DNA from: Turnera subulata
Lineage: Eukaryota; Streptophyta; Magnoliopsida; Malpighiales; Passifloraceae
NCBI GenBank assembly: GCA_028386065.3
Contig: JAKUCV010002357.1
Location: 43,424 to 107,423 of the forward strand
Reading direction: 5' to 3'
Length of the DNA stretch: 64,000 nucleotides
In this document: positions 49,435 through 62,329 of the stretch, one piece after another
How positions within the stretch are numbered: position 1 is the first letter of the stretch
Layout: each line of letters begins with the position of its first letter
Made by a program: the position numbers and the translations under genes
Notes under the pieces: generated by a model
What the model was told of the DNA's origin: nothing
Seen by the model: only the letters and a program-made list of their open reading frames with translations
The model's database searches: none

Positions 49435-52400
49435 ATGAGCGATAACTCGGCACCTCCACCAGAAGAAGCTGCCTTGTCGGTGGCATCCTCGCCTCCGGAA
49501 GCCGGCGGCAAAGACGATGCTTCCCCACCACCCGCGTCCGACACATCATCATCGCCCCCGCCAGAAGAATCCAACGATCCTTCTCCTCCTCCTCCTACTC
49601 ACTCCCCGCCACCGGCAACCCCAAAATCTTCTCCCCCTCCCACTCAACCCACTATTAAACCTCAAGATAATTCCGGAGACGAAGAAACTTCACCGTCGGA
49701 ACCGGCGGTTTCAATATCTCCACCTCCGGACAAACCTACTCCTGCAGCTAAACCCCCTCCACAGAAATCCTCACCTCCTCCCCCGGCTACAACTTCTTCT
49801 CCACCTGTAAACCCTGCTCCCGGCCAGCCGCAAAAACCCTCCACCCCCACTCCGGCAGGTGGGTCTTCTTCCGCTACTTCTCCTCCTTCCCCCCAAGGTT
49901 CGAATCCATCCCAGCCGGCTACATTACCAACGCCTTCATCTCCTTCAAATCAGCAATATGCACCTCCAACAAGACAGGATGGCGGTTCTACTAATAGTCA
50001 CGGTACCAATTCGGGAGGCTCATCCTCGAGTTCCACCTCGCATCAGAAGGGAATGAACATTACGGTGGTCCCTACCGGAAGCGGGGCTGGTGACGGAGGG
50101 AATGATAACACGGGCAAGGTTGTGGTTACTGCAGCAGTCGTGGGTGTGCTACTCATATTGGTTATGGGAGTCCTTTTATTTGCAAAAAGGTTAAGGAAAA
50201 AGTCACCCAAGCAATCACCACCAAACAAGTTATCTCCCAATCACGGTAATATTACAAAAAAGAACAAAATTTGGTTTCCCATTATTTAATTTCTCTGTGT
50301 GATGATTCAGTGATAATTTTGTCTCTTTTTTTTTTTTTTCTTTTGCTTTGCCTTAATTAATGCTGCAGATGGTGCAGTCTTATACGTGCCGCAGCCTGGT
50401 TTATCGGGGCAATACTATCGGTCTCCCGGTTCAGCGGCTGGAGACAGCTTTGGGAGTCAAGCAGCAGCAGGGAACAACAGTAACTTCAGGGGGACACCGG
50501 ATTCCAACGTTATTGGTGGTTCTAAGACCTTCTTTAGCTACGAGGAGTTGATGGAACTAACTAATGGATTCTCCCGTCAGAATATTATCGGGGAAGGTGG
50601 GTTTGGGTGTGTTTACAAAGGGACCATGCAGGATGGGAAGATGGTGGCCGTCAAGCAGCTCAAGGTGGGTAGTGGGCAGGGAGACCGCGAATTCAAGGCT
50701 GAAGTTGAGATTATCAGTCGCGTTCACCACAGACATTTGGTTTCCCTGGTGGGATATTGCATCTCTAACAACCAACGCTTACTCATCTATGACTTTGTTC
50801 CTAACAAGACTCTTGAGCATCATTTGCATTGTAAGTTAATGCTTCCTCTCTTGATTCTGATCCTTTTTAAGCTTCCTTCCAAAATGAAAAGTAAACCAAA
50901 AAAAGGAAATTAATGAACTCAATCTGATGCTGACTTGTCTGAACCAGCGACAGGACTGCAGGTGTTGGATTGGTCTAAACGAGTCAAAATTGCCATAGGT
51001 TCAGCCAAGGGTTTGGCTTATTTACACGAAGATTGTAAGTACTCCGTCCTATCTCAATTTGTGAGTTTATGCAGTGGAGATATTTCCATTTCTTATGCAC
51101 CTACCCCCATACTGTTAATTTGACCTTGTTTAGCAAAATAGCATGCAGTACAAAGCATTTCAGAGATATATGATTGATCTTTGTTAATTATTCCGGTATT
51201 GAAGATTGAAGATCAAGTTGATTTGTAAAGATCAGGGGCCCTAACTTTTCTTCATGATGGATCTGTTTGCAGGTCATCCAAAAATTATTCACAGAGACAT
51301 TAAGTCAGCAAACATACTGCTGGATGATGATTTTGAAGCGCAGGCAAGCCCTCGTTGAATTTTCCACTTCCCGCACTACTCAAGAAATGGTTTTCTGATT
51401 CATAATATTTTCGGCTTGTATTATAATTTGAGAATTGTTCTGACTATAGGTTGCTGACTTTGGGCTTGCAAGACTAAACGATACTTCTCAATCCCATGTA
51501 TCAACTCGAGTCATGGGGACATTCGGGTAGGTTTTGATCGGATGCCTTTTGCTTTTTTGTGCATGTCATTTCCGTCTATCTTCAGCTTCTTTTACCAGGT
51601 TCTTGGACTGGTAGGGTGCCAATAACAAATAATCCACCATGCAAAATATATATTACTAAAATGTCTTCGGACAACAAAATCATAAACAAATATTTTGGAT
51701 GCATTATATCAAGTCCCTTCGAAACTCTAAAACATTGAGCATGTTTTGGTCAATCATGTGTAGACTGAGATGTAGTTAGCCAGAACGCTCACTTCTGTTG
51801 GAACTAACTTGTTATTTTTCTAATGAAATGTAATCTTACTGATCAAGAAATTTTAATTACTATTAGACTAATGATAAGTTAATTTTGCAGGTACTTGGCA
51901 CCGGAGTACGCATCAAGTGGAAAACTAACAGATAGATCTGATGTATATTCATTTGGAGTTGTGCTTCTAGAACTTATAACTGGGCGCAAACCAGTTGATC
52001 CAACTCGGCCGCTAGGAGATGAAAGTTTGGTTGAATGGGTATGATCATAATTTAACTTATCAAATTTAAATTCCTTTTGTTATCTGAGGCTTGCGAGTGC
52101 TCGAGTACATCTAGCTTATTGCTCTTATAAGACAATCAGATAGTCATGTTTGCAATGTTCAGCCATGAAAATGAATTTTCACTGCATCCAGCAAAAAGCA
52201 TAATGATATATTTTGCAAACTGTTTCCATGTTGCGCATAGCGGAAACACGCTGTTTACGGTCTAGTTTCTGACATTGGGTTTCAGCTGCAGCAAATAAAA
52301 TTTGACACCTCCCGTGCTGCATGAATGGCAAAATTACTATTTTCATTTTCTCCAGTGAGGATCTCACTTTAAGAGGCGGAAGCGATGCTGCTGTTTTTCT

Positions 52401-53057
52401 ATCCTCTACTTTGTTTTCTTGATCATTACGTGGTGACTTTTGCAGGCCCGCCCACTCCTGATTCAAGCCATTGAATCTGGTGATCTTGGCGAACTGGTTG
52501 ATCCACGGCTTGAAAAGAATTATGTGGAGAGTGAAATGCTCAGAATGATTGAGACAGCTGCTGCTTGTGTTCGCCATTCAGCTCCAAAACGGCCGCGTAT
52601 GATGCAGGTAATCCGAAGTTTATTCATCTACCAACTATTCTTAACCAGTGTCTCTTGTTTTCAGATAATTACCATGAAATCTACAGTAGATGGTTTCTTT
52701 TTTGTGCTCTTTTTGCTGGCAAAATGAATCTCAGTTTTGCATCCGATGTACCAGGTGGTGAGAGTATTGGACTGTGACAATGAATTGGCTGATCTTAGTA
52801 ATGGTGTGAAATTTGGTCAGAGCACAGTATATGATTCGGGTCAGTACAGTGAAGAAATAAGAACCTTCAGGAGGTTGGCACTAGGCAGCAATACCAGTTC
52901 AGAATATGAAATGTCCAGTGGAGAATTCGCCGCAAGAGATGCATCCAATGGTGTAATAATGTCCAGTAGCTATACAAGTGGAGAATCGGAAACGCAAGTC
53001 ATGATTCGACGAAAACATGATAACTATGGCACAGATCAGTTGGATCAGTTGGTGTAA
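49435..53057 (+). CDS. Proline-rich extensin-like receptor kinase (PERK)
   Basis: Plasma-membrane Ser/Thr kinase thought to sense cell-wall state. Eight exons (49435-50245, 50369-50830, 50948-51034, 51273-51343, 51450-51526, 51891-52038, 52446-52607, 52755-53057) give 706 residues. Residues 1-225 are Pro/Ser-rich (SPPP, PPPP) and, as in most PERKs, have no signal peptide. The membrane span [20 protein letters not shown] is at about 228-250, followed by a basic stop-transfer. The kinase runs from about 337 to 610 and is complete: GEGGFG (344), VAVK (363), [11 protein letters not shown] (460, RD type), DFGLA (480), APEYA and [17 protein letters not shown]. The tail is Ser-rich. ATG 49435 was preferred to 49408 because PERKs start with MS/MD plus Pro-rich sequence. 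Intron 4 has a GC donor (CAG|GCAAGC). Confidence 0.96.
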
Positions 53058-53845
53058 GGATGTGTGCCACTTTGTACATTTTTTTGTTGTCATTAACTTG
53101 CATTCGGGGAGGACCAGAGATCCTAGGGAAGAACTTGTATTCACTCGGTCTGACTGAATTAGTATATCGCTTTTTTTTTTTTTTCTTCTAATCTCTAAAA
53201 TTTGACCCTCAAATGAACAGCAGAGTTCTAGTAAGTCCACACTTGTGAATCTCATGATTCTGTAAAATAAATAAAAACGAGAATCATGAGATCTTCTCTA
53301 TGTCTTTATAATTCCTGTTTGTTTTCACTAAATTAACAGTCAAACCTTATTGATAACAGAGCAAGATGGATTCTGTGTGTACATAGTGCTTTTGATAGAT
53401 TCTTTAATGTAGTTCAAGTCTTTGAGAGCCATTTTTACATGCATCGGTTAGCTGCATTTTAGTGGCTACCCCGTTGCTGGTCTACTCTTCATTTTTACAA
53501 ACTGTACATTATGCTTATCCTGCTGGACCGTAATTCAAAAGAGAAGAAATGGTTTATGGCCTCAAGGACCTATGACTATTGTTTAAAAGAGTGACCAGGA
53601 ATTGAAATACTATGTCTAGAAAGTAAACCCTTTAAGCATTTTCCATAGTAAGAAAATGAAGTCAGCAATACATGATACCAGTTGATAGTAATGCCATTAC
53701 AAAATAGGCGAATACAGAAACATAACACTAATGTGTCAGCAACCTGAATTTCATTCTTTTCCCATCTACTTGAACCGCACGGCTAATAGATTGAGGTCAA
53801 CATAACATAAGGCACTCTGTTTTGCCTACAATGGACTCTCTCCCC
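53058..53845. other. Convergent 3' region between PERK and bHLH genes
   Basis: 788 bp containing the 3' UTRs of two genes pointing at each other. A T-run lies at 53170-53185. No coding potential is seen. Confidence 0.6.
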
Positions 53846-56565
53846 TTACTTAGCTGCAGACCTTGCTACCTTGACAAGAGACCTTCTCAACTTCTCAGGT
53901 TCAATATCCTTGTTTGCCTGCAGATAAAGGCTGGTTTATGAGAGAAATAATGCAGAAAGGAAGCAAAAATTTCTGGTTTGCAAATCACAGGCATTTCCTC
54001 CGCTCTTGCAAGTAACCTATATCTGGAACTTGTTATGATAGTTTCGCATAATGAGTAGAGTAGATTTGTTGAAAAAAGTAAAAAGTATCTAGGTCATACC
54101 TGAACCTTGAGAATGTACAGGACCTTCCCATTAATAGTGGTAACATTGGCATCCATAACCTGAACCTCTAGAGAATAAATATTGTCCAATAACCTGGCAA
54201 CTCCTCCTCGGCTCTGCTCGCACAAGAACTTCATCAGGAACTCTTTCCGGTCAATCTGTTTCACTTGTGGTTCATCCTGTGGAAAGAGCTTCTGATCATT
54301 CTTGTAAAACTACACAATCCTGATACATATTCTTCATGAAGTGCCAGAAATGTGAAAAATTCCTAAGATGAAAAGGCAATCTAGGTTCTACCAGATTTTT
54401 AAGTACCTCGATGTGACTCTTTTCACCAAAGCTAGAGGAAACTGCTTGGTCCTGGGTAGGATGGGGATGCCTGCTGCCTTCAGAAAGTGCCTCCATCTTC
54501 ACAGCCTGCACAATAGAGTTTCTCTTGTTGCTTTCTTCTTCCTCCTCAAGTTCCCTGAGCTCATCCTGGAGGCTTTTCACCTCCTCACGCAACTGCAGAA
54601 TATAATCAGAAGCATCTCCGAGGATAGCAGCTTTGTCCATCTGCAGATATTCATTCAGGAACCAAACATGTCAAACGGCAATGCATAATTGCACTCCAGA
54701 ACAGGGAATCAAAACGACAACTACAGCTGACAGGCATGACAAGCAACTGTTCTATTATCTACCTTTGATATGTTGGGGACTAGCGCACGCAGCTCAAGAA
54801 GAAGACTGTTAATCTTTTTCCTCCTGTTCCTCTCTGTCTCAAGATTCCGGGACTTGTAACCTTCTCGTCCCGCCTTGTCCATAAATTTTGCAACTTTGTC
54901 ATCTACATTCTGAAGCAAAAGTGCTTGTTTCTTCAAAGACCTGTCACTTCTCTTGGATTTTCCTGAGCCAGATGGATTAGCAATCGACAGCTTTGATTGT
55001 TTGTTTTCCAACTTTTGACCAGAGCATGAATCAAATGATGGGTGCTCAGTTGAAGGATTGGAACCACTAGATGATCCTTCCAGTAAGGGTAAAAGTGTGT
55101 TGGGCTTGGTCACATGGGGGAGAAGCGGCAATGAAAGGCTACTGCCGAACAAGCGGCACAATGATGGCAAGTTACGCAATCTCTCTTCCAGCAACAGGTC
55201 AACAGTATCTCTCTTGAAATTGAAATCACCATTGTAATTTGGCACCAGGGTTTCTTGTTTTACATGAACATTGCATAAAGATGTAATATAGTCTACAATG
55301 CTCCTTTCTTCTGCTATCTGAGAAAATAGGCACCATATATACTCATCAAGAGCTGAAGGGAATAATCTGAATCATACAGCAGCCAAGAGCAATTTTAATC
55401 TTACATGCTTTGCAGCAAAAAGCTCGACAAGTCCTCCCATTACTGGTATGAAAACTCGCGTTACAGCCGATTCCTGTAAAATTAAAAAAAAAAAAAAAAC
55501 TACTCCATTTTACAGAAAATCAAAGGCTCTTCCAGGAAACTCTCTTAATTTGAGTAACTAGTTAAGAGTTAGACAACCACTATATGCAATAGAAATGGAT
55601 AGATGGATATGTAGCATTCATTTCTCAAGCTTCGATCCTATGGAGCCAGTTTGGTATAGGAGAAAAACTTGAAAGCCATATATAAACAAGTACCTCTGCC
55701 TCTAATTTCAGATAACCAAAAACATGCCAAGAGAAATCATACTGGATTTTTAAAACTGACATGCATAAAGCAAAAGCCGGCATTTTTATGTCATGAACCA
55801 TGATTTGATTTGTTGAACATCTTAATCAGGAACCATACAGGATTGGAAACGGCTGTTAGCTCATTTGATTTGAACTCTCCCAAAAAGAAATCAGGGAAAG
55901 AAGACATTCAATCAAGCAAGTGTTCAACTGCTTACAGTCGAAGGTGAGGGATGATCTGTTTCAAACGCATTTGCATGGTTAGTCCACCTTGGTTTTTGCG
56001 CCACGACCACCTCGTCATGAACCCTGCTTGGATATCAATTAATGCCTCACAAATTAGACTTGTACATTAGCTTAACGTAAAATGATATTTATATCTATCT
56101 GGTGGTGGAAGACAAATTAAGTGATATCATATCAGTACCCAGAATACAGAGGAAAAAAGGGTGGCAACCGGGCAAGAGCTTGGCAAGCCTTTGTACTTAA
56201 TGGATGCTTAAGCATCACATCCTTGCAAAACTTTTGTCCACTTGGTTCTCTAGCTTCTTCATTAACTTTATCACGCCTGTAATTAGCAGCAGCGCCGCCA
56301 CAACAGCAACCCAACCACTGAATAAACCTGCACAAATAAACAAAAAGAAAATCAAACAGTGGAGAACAAATAAGAAAAACAGAGAAGACCCAGCCAGTAA
56401 AGAGAGTAAAAGTAACAAAAAAAAAAAAAAGTAACAAATGGAATAGAAGCAGCAGGAGAAGAACCTTGAAGGGTCATGGCCCAATTTCCAGACCACACAG
56501 TAGTCCCACTCCTTAGAGTCAACAAGGGGTCTAAGCCGCTCTATTGCACCCTCCAATCCCATCAT
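53846..56565 (-). CDS. bHLH transcription factor, bHLH90-like
   Basis: Nuclear DNA-binding factor. Eight exons (56565-56465, 56327-56139, 56023-55936, 55473-55405, 55317-54763, 54640-54392, 54276-54100, 53917-53846) join in frame to 499 residues. The N-terminal bHLH-MYC_N domain runs to about residue 150 (EWDYCVVWKLGHDPSR, PVMGGLVELFAAKHIAEE). A Ser-rich middle follows, then the bHLH domain (about 302-370): NLETERNRRKKIN basic region with the E..R E-box-binding signature, helix 1 LLLELRALVPNISK, helix 2 MDKAAILGDASDYILQL, extended as a Glu-rich coiled coil. The C-terminus (about 418-499) is ACT-like (KEFLMKFLCEQSRGGVARLL, YSLEVQVMDANVTT). The helix 1/helix 2 split by an intron is usual. Either of two adjacent Met codons (56565, 56562) may start translation. 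Confidence 0.94.
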
Positions 56566-57865
56566 GTCTCCTTTTTTCCCAACATATAATATACTAGTAG
56601 TAAGTAAGTACTACCCTCTTCTCTTGCTTTCTTCTCCTTCTTATACTGTATATATAACTCTAGCGCTAAAAGCTAACAAGCAGTAAAAGAAAAGAAAAGT
56701 GCAACAAAAAGCTCTACTATTAATAATTGAGGGGACAGTACCAGTACCAGTACCAATACCATCCTAATCACCAGGCCTCAGTCAGGGGCATGGCGGTGAT
56801 GGACAGAATTTCTTTTTTCTTTCATGGTAACATGGCAGGGGCAGAGTTTTTCTTCTTGTAAATTACCTGTAAAATAGATATTGGTCAAAAGTTGTCGTGG
56901 TTGGTTGGAATGGTTCAGAACAGAAATGGGTCAGTAGTACATAGTACTAGCAGAACCAAAATAATCGAAAAATTCAAAACTTTTGGGTAGGTTTACACTT
57001 ATATTATAGTACACGTCCCAGCTAATACTAGTAATAGTATAGTTCTAAAAAAGACAGAATATTATCAGTATGACGGACAGGACAGGAATCAGATTCTCTC
57101 AAAAGTGTAATACTTTTTAGTTGAGGTACCAACAGTAAAGACAGGGTTTTTCTTAGCAAACTTTTACCTTGTAAATTGCTCCAAGGTAATTAGGGGTTCA
57201 AGAGTTGGCCCAATGGTTCAAATTAAGTACTAAGTAGTGCATAACACTTGCAGGACCAAAATGATTGAACGATTCAGAATTTGGTGAAAATAAAATTGGA
57301 TGGCAGGAGGATGCTAATCTGTCCTGTTCTAAATTTATTAGCATTTATATTTCACAAAAAAGATGCATATATAACCCAGAGGGAACAGGGATTCCTCCAA
57401 GTACTCCAGGCAGAGAGGCACTATTTTGTAGACAGAGACTAGAATCCTAATAATTGGTGGCATGGCATCTCTCTGATCTGATGGACATAAATCACAAAGG
57501 CACGCACCATTTGCAGCAGCAGAGACAGACAAGGCTTTTCTTGTCGTTTTCTTTTTTCCTTGTGTAAATTGCTTGCAAATAATCAATGGGATCAAAAACA
57601 TGGTAACAAACAGGTCTCTGCAAAAGAGTACGTACTGGCATAACCAAACTGACTGAAGGATTGTGACACTGATGAAAAAAGGAATATTTTGCTTACCACT
57701 CTCTCTTTGGAGGTAGGTAACACTAATACGTACATACGTCGTCCCTCTTAATTTTGACTCTATGAAATCAAGATTATTGCTATTCGGCGGGGTTAATTTG
57801 GTATTATTCGGATGGATGCAATATAATGTGGTCAAAATAAGTAAAGACTAAAGATTTTGTGTTTA
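56566..57865. other. Promoter side of the bHLH gene
   Basis: Repeated CAGTACCAGTACC near 56745 and otherwise AT-rich DNA. No other gene is supported. The minus-strand frame at 57338-57835 has no recognisable domain. Confidence 0.5.
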
Positions 57866-58758
57866 TGTAACAGCCCGGGTAAAAATTTTGATTTTTAACG
57901 GACTGTAAAAGTCTTTTTACCGTGATTTACTGTTAAATTAATCTTGGGTAATTAATTCAAGGTAAATCGGGCGTCGTTTTTCGAAACCGAGAGTTTTCCC
58001 GCGCTCGTGATTTTTCCGTGGATTTTTTCGGACCTAAGTTGGTCTTTTTCGGGTCCCGGGATTTTCGGAAAAATCACACCGGAAAATAACTAAGGGGGTA
58101 TCAGTTATTTTCTGGTCCAAACCGGACTCGCTCCGTAATGCAGACAAGCTGCATTATTGGATGATCACATGATGCACAGCGTTTTCACGTCAATAAAAAG
58201 AAGAAAGGAAGCAGGAGAAGAGAGGAAGAGGAGAAGAAAAAGAAAAAGAGAGGAAAAGAAAAAAAAAGAGAGAAAGAAAAAAAAAGAGAGAAAAAAAAAG
58301 AAGAAAAGAAAAAGGAAAAAAAAGAAAGGAAAAGAAATAAAAAAAATTGAAAAACAGAAAAAAAAAACAGAGAGGAAGAAGAAAAGAATAAAAGAAGAAA
58401 AATATAAAAAAAAGAAAGAAAAGAAAAAGAAAAGAAAAGAAAAATACAGAAAAGAAAAAAATAGAAAGAAAAAAAAGAAACCCGGAAGAGAACGTGAACA
58501 GTTCGCCACCCGCCCCTGCACTGTTCATGGCGACGAGTTCCAGACCACCTCTCGACACACCGCCGCCGCCAGGAGAGTCGCCGCGCCGTCGCGACCTCAA
58601 AGGCGCTGTCTCCTCCTGTTTCCGCCGCCTGACGCGCCTGTGGAAGGCGTTGACCCGTCGGCAGACCCGACGGATCCAGCTCCTCGGCGTCTTACGCTTC
58701 CTGCCGGCGTTGCAGAGCTAGTTTTCCGCCGCTCCCGCGTCGCTCGTGCCGCCTCGAC
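57866..58758 (+). mobile_element. Plus-oriented gypsy LTR, left part (interrupted)
   Basis: Starts TGTAACAGCCCGGGTAAAAA and matches, in reverse orientation, the end of the LTR at 61613 and the 35299 end of the earlier element. It carries the TTAATCTTGGGTAATTAATT block, a TATAAA-poor leader, a long purine tract and a GC-rich part. It is cut at 58758 by the insertion of another LTR and resumes at 61614. Confidence 0.85.
58213..58337 (+). repeat. Uninterrupted purine tract (A/G only)
   Basis: About 125 consecutive A/G bases within a longer, nearly pure purine stretch (58195-58500). The inverted LTR carries its pyrimidine counterpart at about 61078-61285. Confidence 0.85.
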
Positions 58759-61613
58759 TGAAACGCCCCGACCCGTATTTACCGTACACAGTAAACACGT
58801 GCCGGAACTGTGACAACCCAACCAAACCAAGCCCAGCATACAGTGTATACAGTGGATATCCGGGCTCAACAGCCCATAATAAAAACAACAATAATAACTC
58901 AACCGGCCCAATGGCCCAATAATAGTAAAAACAATGCACAGCGGAAGACTTAATAACTCACATAAACACTGCGACATAGATGCAAACTATGGATCCGAGC
59001 CCTGTCCAAGGGATAACGCCGCAGCCTGTCTGGAATGCACCAAAACCTGTACAACAAATAACTCATCCTACGGGATGAAAGCCCGCAGGTGAGGGGTGAG
59101 TCCGAAGTGCTCACCGACGAAGGAAAGACAATCAATATGCACACTAAAATTACTCAAGTCAAAAACAGGCTCAAACCGTCAAAATAAAACAAATCAAAAG
59201 ACTCAGATAAAACCTGATTTCCAATTTTATCTTTCCGGACACCGTCACGGATAAGCTAGCGGTCAGACCTGGTTATCAACATATTCCGGGTGCCAGACCA
59301 AATCCAGAGAACCCAAGGATCGACATCCCAAAAATAATCACGGGATAGACATCCCAAGCATAGACATGCTTATCACAAGTAACCCAGGTCACGGCCATCA
59401 CAAAATAGTCTTAAACCATCGAGTTGTACCACTACTTATCACGTGACAGTTATATTATCGTCATTAAAATCAAATCACAGGGATCGACATCCCTAACCAA
59501 AATACCGGGATAGACATCCCATCCAAAATCAAGGATCGACATCCTTATCACAATTTATTATTTAATCCATTTTATTTAGTGCCAAAACGACTCAAGGATA
59601 AACGTTCAAAAACCAATCACAATACTGGGATAAATATCCCGACAACAATCAAGACAATGGGATAAATATCCCGAACCAAACCACAACAAATGCAACATGC
59701 AATAATCAACAAACACAATAACCGAGTAATATAGGCACATATCGAAGGAAATCCATCCTCACCTTGGCCGATTACTCAACTCCGGAAACAATGACCGGTC
59801 CGACGCCGACTCCTTGGGAAACTGCCCGATATCCAAACCTATACCACAAAACAATATATACACATAAATGCACATAATTGGTATACTATGATGCCAAACT
59901 GCGAAATAACCCATCCCGGTTCATACTCTTTATTATTATCTTTTACCGAAAATATTTTACTGTACGTATTCCCAAATATAATTTCGGTACCATACTTAAT
60001 TATAAAATAAAACTCTTTTCAAAATATTTTTATAAAATAAAACTCTTTTCAAAATATTTTTATAAAATAATTATAATTTTCCAAAATAATAATTACCATA
60101 ATTTCCCAGAAAAATAATAACGTATTTATAATTTCCAAAAACAATATATATAGTATTTATCTTTTTCTATAATAATATTTCCAACACAAAATATAATCAC
60201 CTTTAATTTTCAAAGTACACATATATATATATTCCATAATTATAATTTTCCAGAGAAAATAATACATATATTAAATTTCCAGAAATTATTTTCATGGTAT
60301 ATATATATTTTCCAAATAATAATAGTTTTTCTCCAAAACATAACTTAATTATTTATCAAAGTATATATATTTATATTTTCCTTAAAAATAATTCACCATA
60401 TTTAATTTTCAGAATATGTATACTTGATTTTATTTGATTATCTTATTTTTATTTAGTTTATTTTTATTATTATTTATTATTTTTTTAAAATTCGGACTAG
60501 GCCAAATAGTGCCAGCCCAGACCCCTTGCACAGGCCAAGCCAAGGCCCAAACAGGGACCCTGGCGCTGCCCATGTTACGGGCCCAGTGACACAGCCCAAT
60601 CCAAATACTCAAGCCCATATTCCATCAAATCCAGCCCAGGTGCACAGACCCAGGTACCAAGCCCAAGGCCAAGAACCCAGACCCAAGGAGACCTGGGCCA
60701 ACCCGACCCGGCTGGGTCATCCCCAACCTTCAGCTCACCTAAACGGGTAGCGACGGCACGAACAGGGGCTGCGGTGATGCGGTCGGCTGCTGATGCAGGT
60801 GCTGGAGGCGTCGACGGTCGTCCTTGCGGTTGCAGTGGCGAACGAGGAGGAGAGGCGGCGCGGCATGAAGAGGGTGGAGCTTGGGTTGTCGCGTCGGGTC
60901 TCTAAGCGACGGTGGCGGCTAGCAGCGGTTGGCGTCGCGAGGGAGAGGAGAGGAAGGAGTGGAAGGCGGCGGCGATTCGTCCTCGGCAGCGGCTGCAACA
61001 CGTGCAGGAGGAGGACGGCGAGGAGGAGAAGAGATGGTGGTGGCGTTGATGGCGTTCACGGGCGGCAACTCCTCCTCCTATTTCTTTTTTTTTTCTTTCT
61101 CGTTTCTTTTTTTTTTACTTATTTCCTCTCTCTTTTTTTTTTCTGATTCAGTTTCTTTTTTTTTCTTCTCTTTTTCTCTCCCTCTCTCTTTTTTTTCTTT
61201 CTTCTTCTTTCTTTTCTCTCTTTTTTTTTCTCTCTCTTTTTTTTTTCTTCTCTTCCTCTTCCTCTCCTGCTTTCTTTCTTCTTTTATACACGTGAATTAC
61301 TGTGTATCATGTGAATCTGTAATAATGCAGCTTGTCTGCATTACAGAGCAAGTCCGGTCCGGACCAGAAAATAACTGATACCCCCTTAGTTATTTTCCGG
61401 TGTGATTTTTCCGAAAATCCCGGGACCCGAAAAATACCAACTTAGGCCAGAAAAATCCACGGAAAAATCACGAGCGTGGGAAAACTCTCGGTTTCGAAAA
61501 ACGACGCCCGATTTACCTTGAATTAATTACCCAAGATTAATTCAACAGTAAATCACGGTAAAAAGACTTTTATAGTCCCGGTAAAAATCAAAAATTTTAC
61601 CCGGGCTGTTACA
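58759..61613 (-). mobile_element. Solo LTR, same family, inserted in opposite orientation
   Basis: 2855 bp from TGAAACGCCCCGACCCG to GGGCTGTTACA, flanked by perfect TCGAC duplications (58754-58758 and 61614-61618). There is no partner LTR or interior, so it is a product of LTR-LTR recombination. The block order matches the LTRs of the 27130-35299 element, including palindromes at about 59316-59672. Confidence 0.92.
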
Positions 61614-62329
61614 TCGACGTCGTGGTTGAGCTCGCGTTCCCTCCTATGCTTGTCGTTGCCGTCGCAACCCGCAGGTACGACCCGGGTTTCGCAAGATCCG
61701 TTTGAAGAGACGGGTCGCTCAGTTTCTGGGCTTGGGTTCCTTTGGTCTGGGCTCGGGTTGGACGTTGGGTTGGCTGGGCTTGGCACAGTGCAAGCCTGGG
61801 CTTGGTCCTGTTCAGCCCAGTCCATTTAATTAAAAAAACAATATATATATATTTATTCATAATCTGGTATATAATTTTAGAAAAAAATTATATATTTACT
61901 TTGAGAAAATTATGGTCAATTTAATTCTGGTATTTTGAGAAAAATATAAATATACATACTTTGATAAATAATTAAGTTATGTTTTGGAAAACTATTACTA
62001 ATTGGAAAGAAATATATATATACCATGAAAATAATTTCTGGAAATTTAATATATGTATTATTTTCTCTGGAAAATTATGGTTGAGGAATATATATATATA
62101 TATATGTACTTTGAAAATTAAAGGTGATTATATTTTGTGTTGGAAAATATTATTATATATAGAAAAAGATAAATACTATATATATTTTCTGGAAATCATA
62201 AATAGATTATTATTTTTCTGGAAAAATTATGGAGATTATAATTTTGGAAAATTATAATTATTTTATGAAAATATTTTGGAAAGAGTTTTAATTAAAGTAT
62301 GGTACCGAAATTATATTCGGATATACTGT
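61614..62329 (+). mobile_element. Plus-oriented gypsy LTR, right part (interrupted again)
   Basis: Continuation of the LTR begun at 57866: a GGGCTTGGGT-rich block, then the AT-rich block down to GGTACCGAAATTATATTCGGA. In the other LTR copies this is followed by CGTATGG-type sequence. Here it breaks at 62329 and a different LTR begins. Confidence 0.75.

Noticed and set aside
58157..58813. 218-residue Lys/Glu-rich open frame
   Set aside because: A product of the purine tract within an LTR and reading into GC-rich LTR sequence. No domain.
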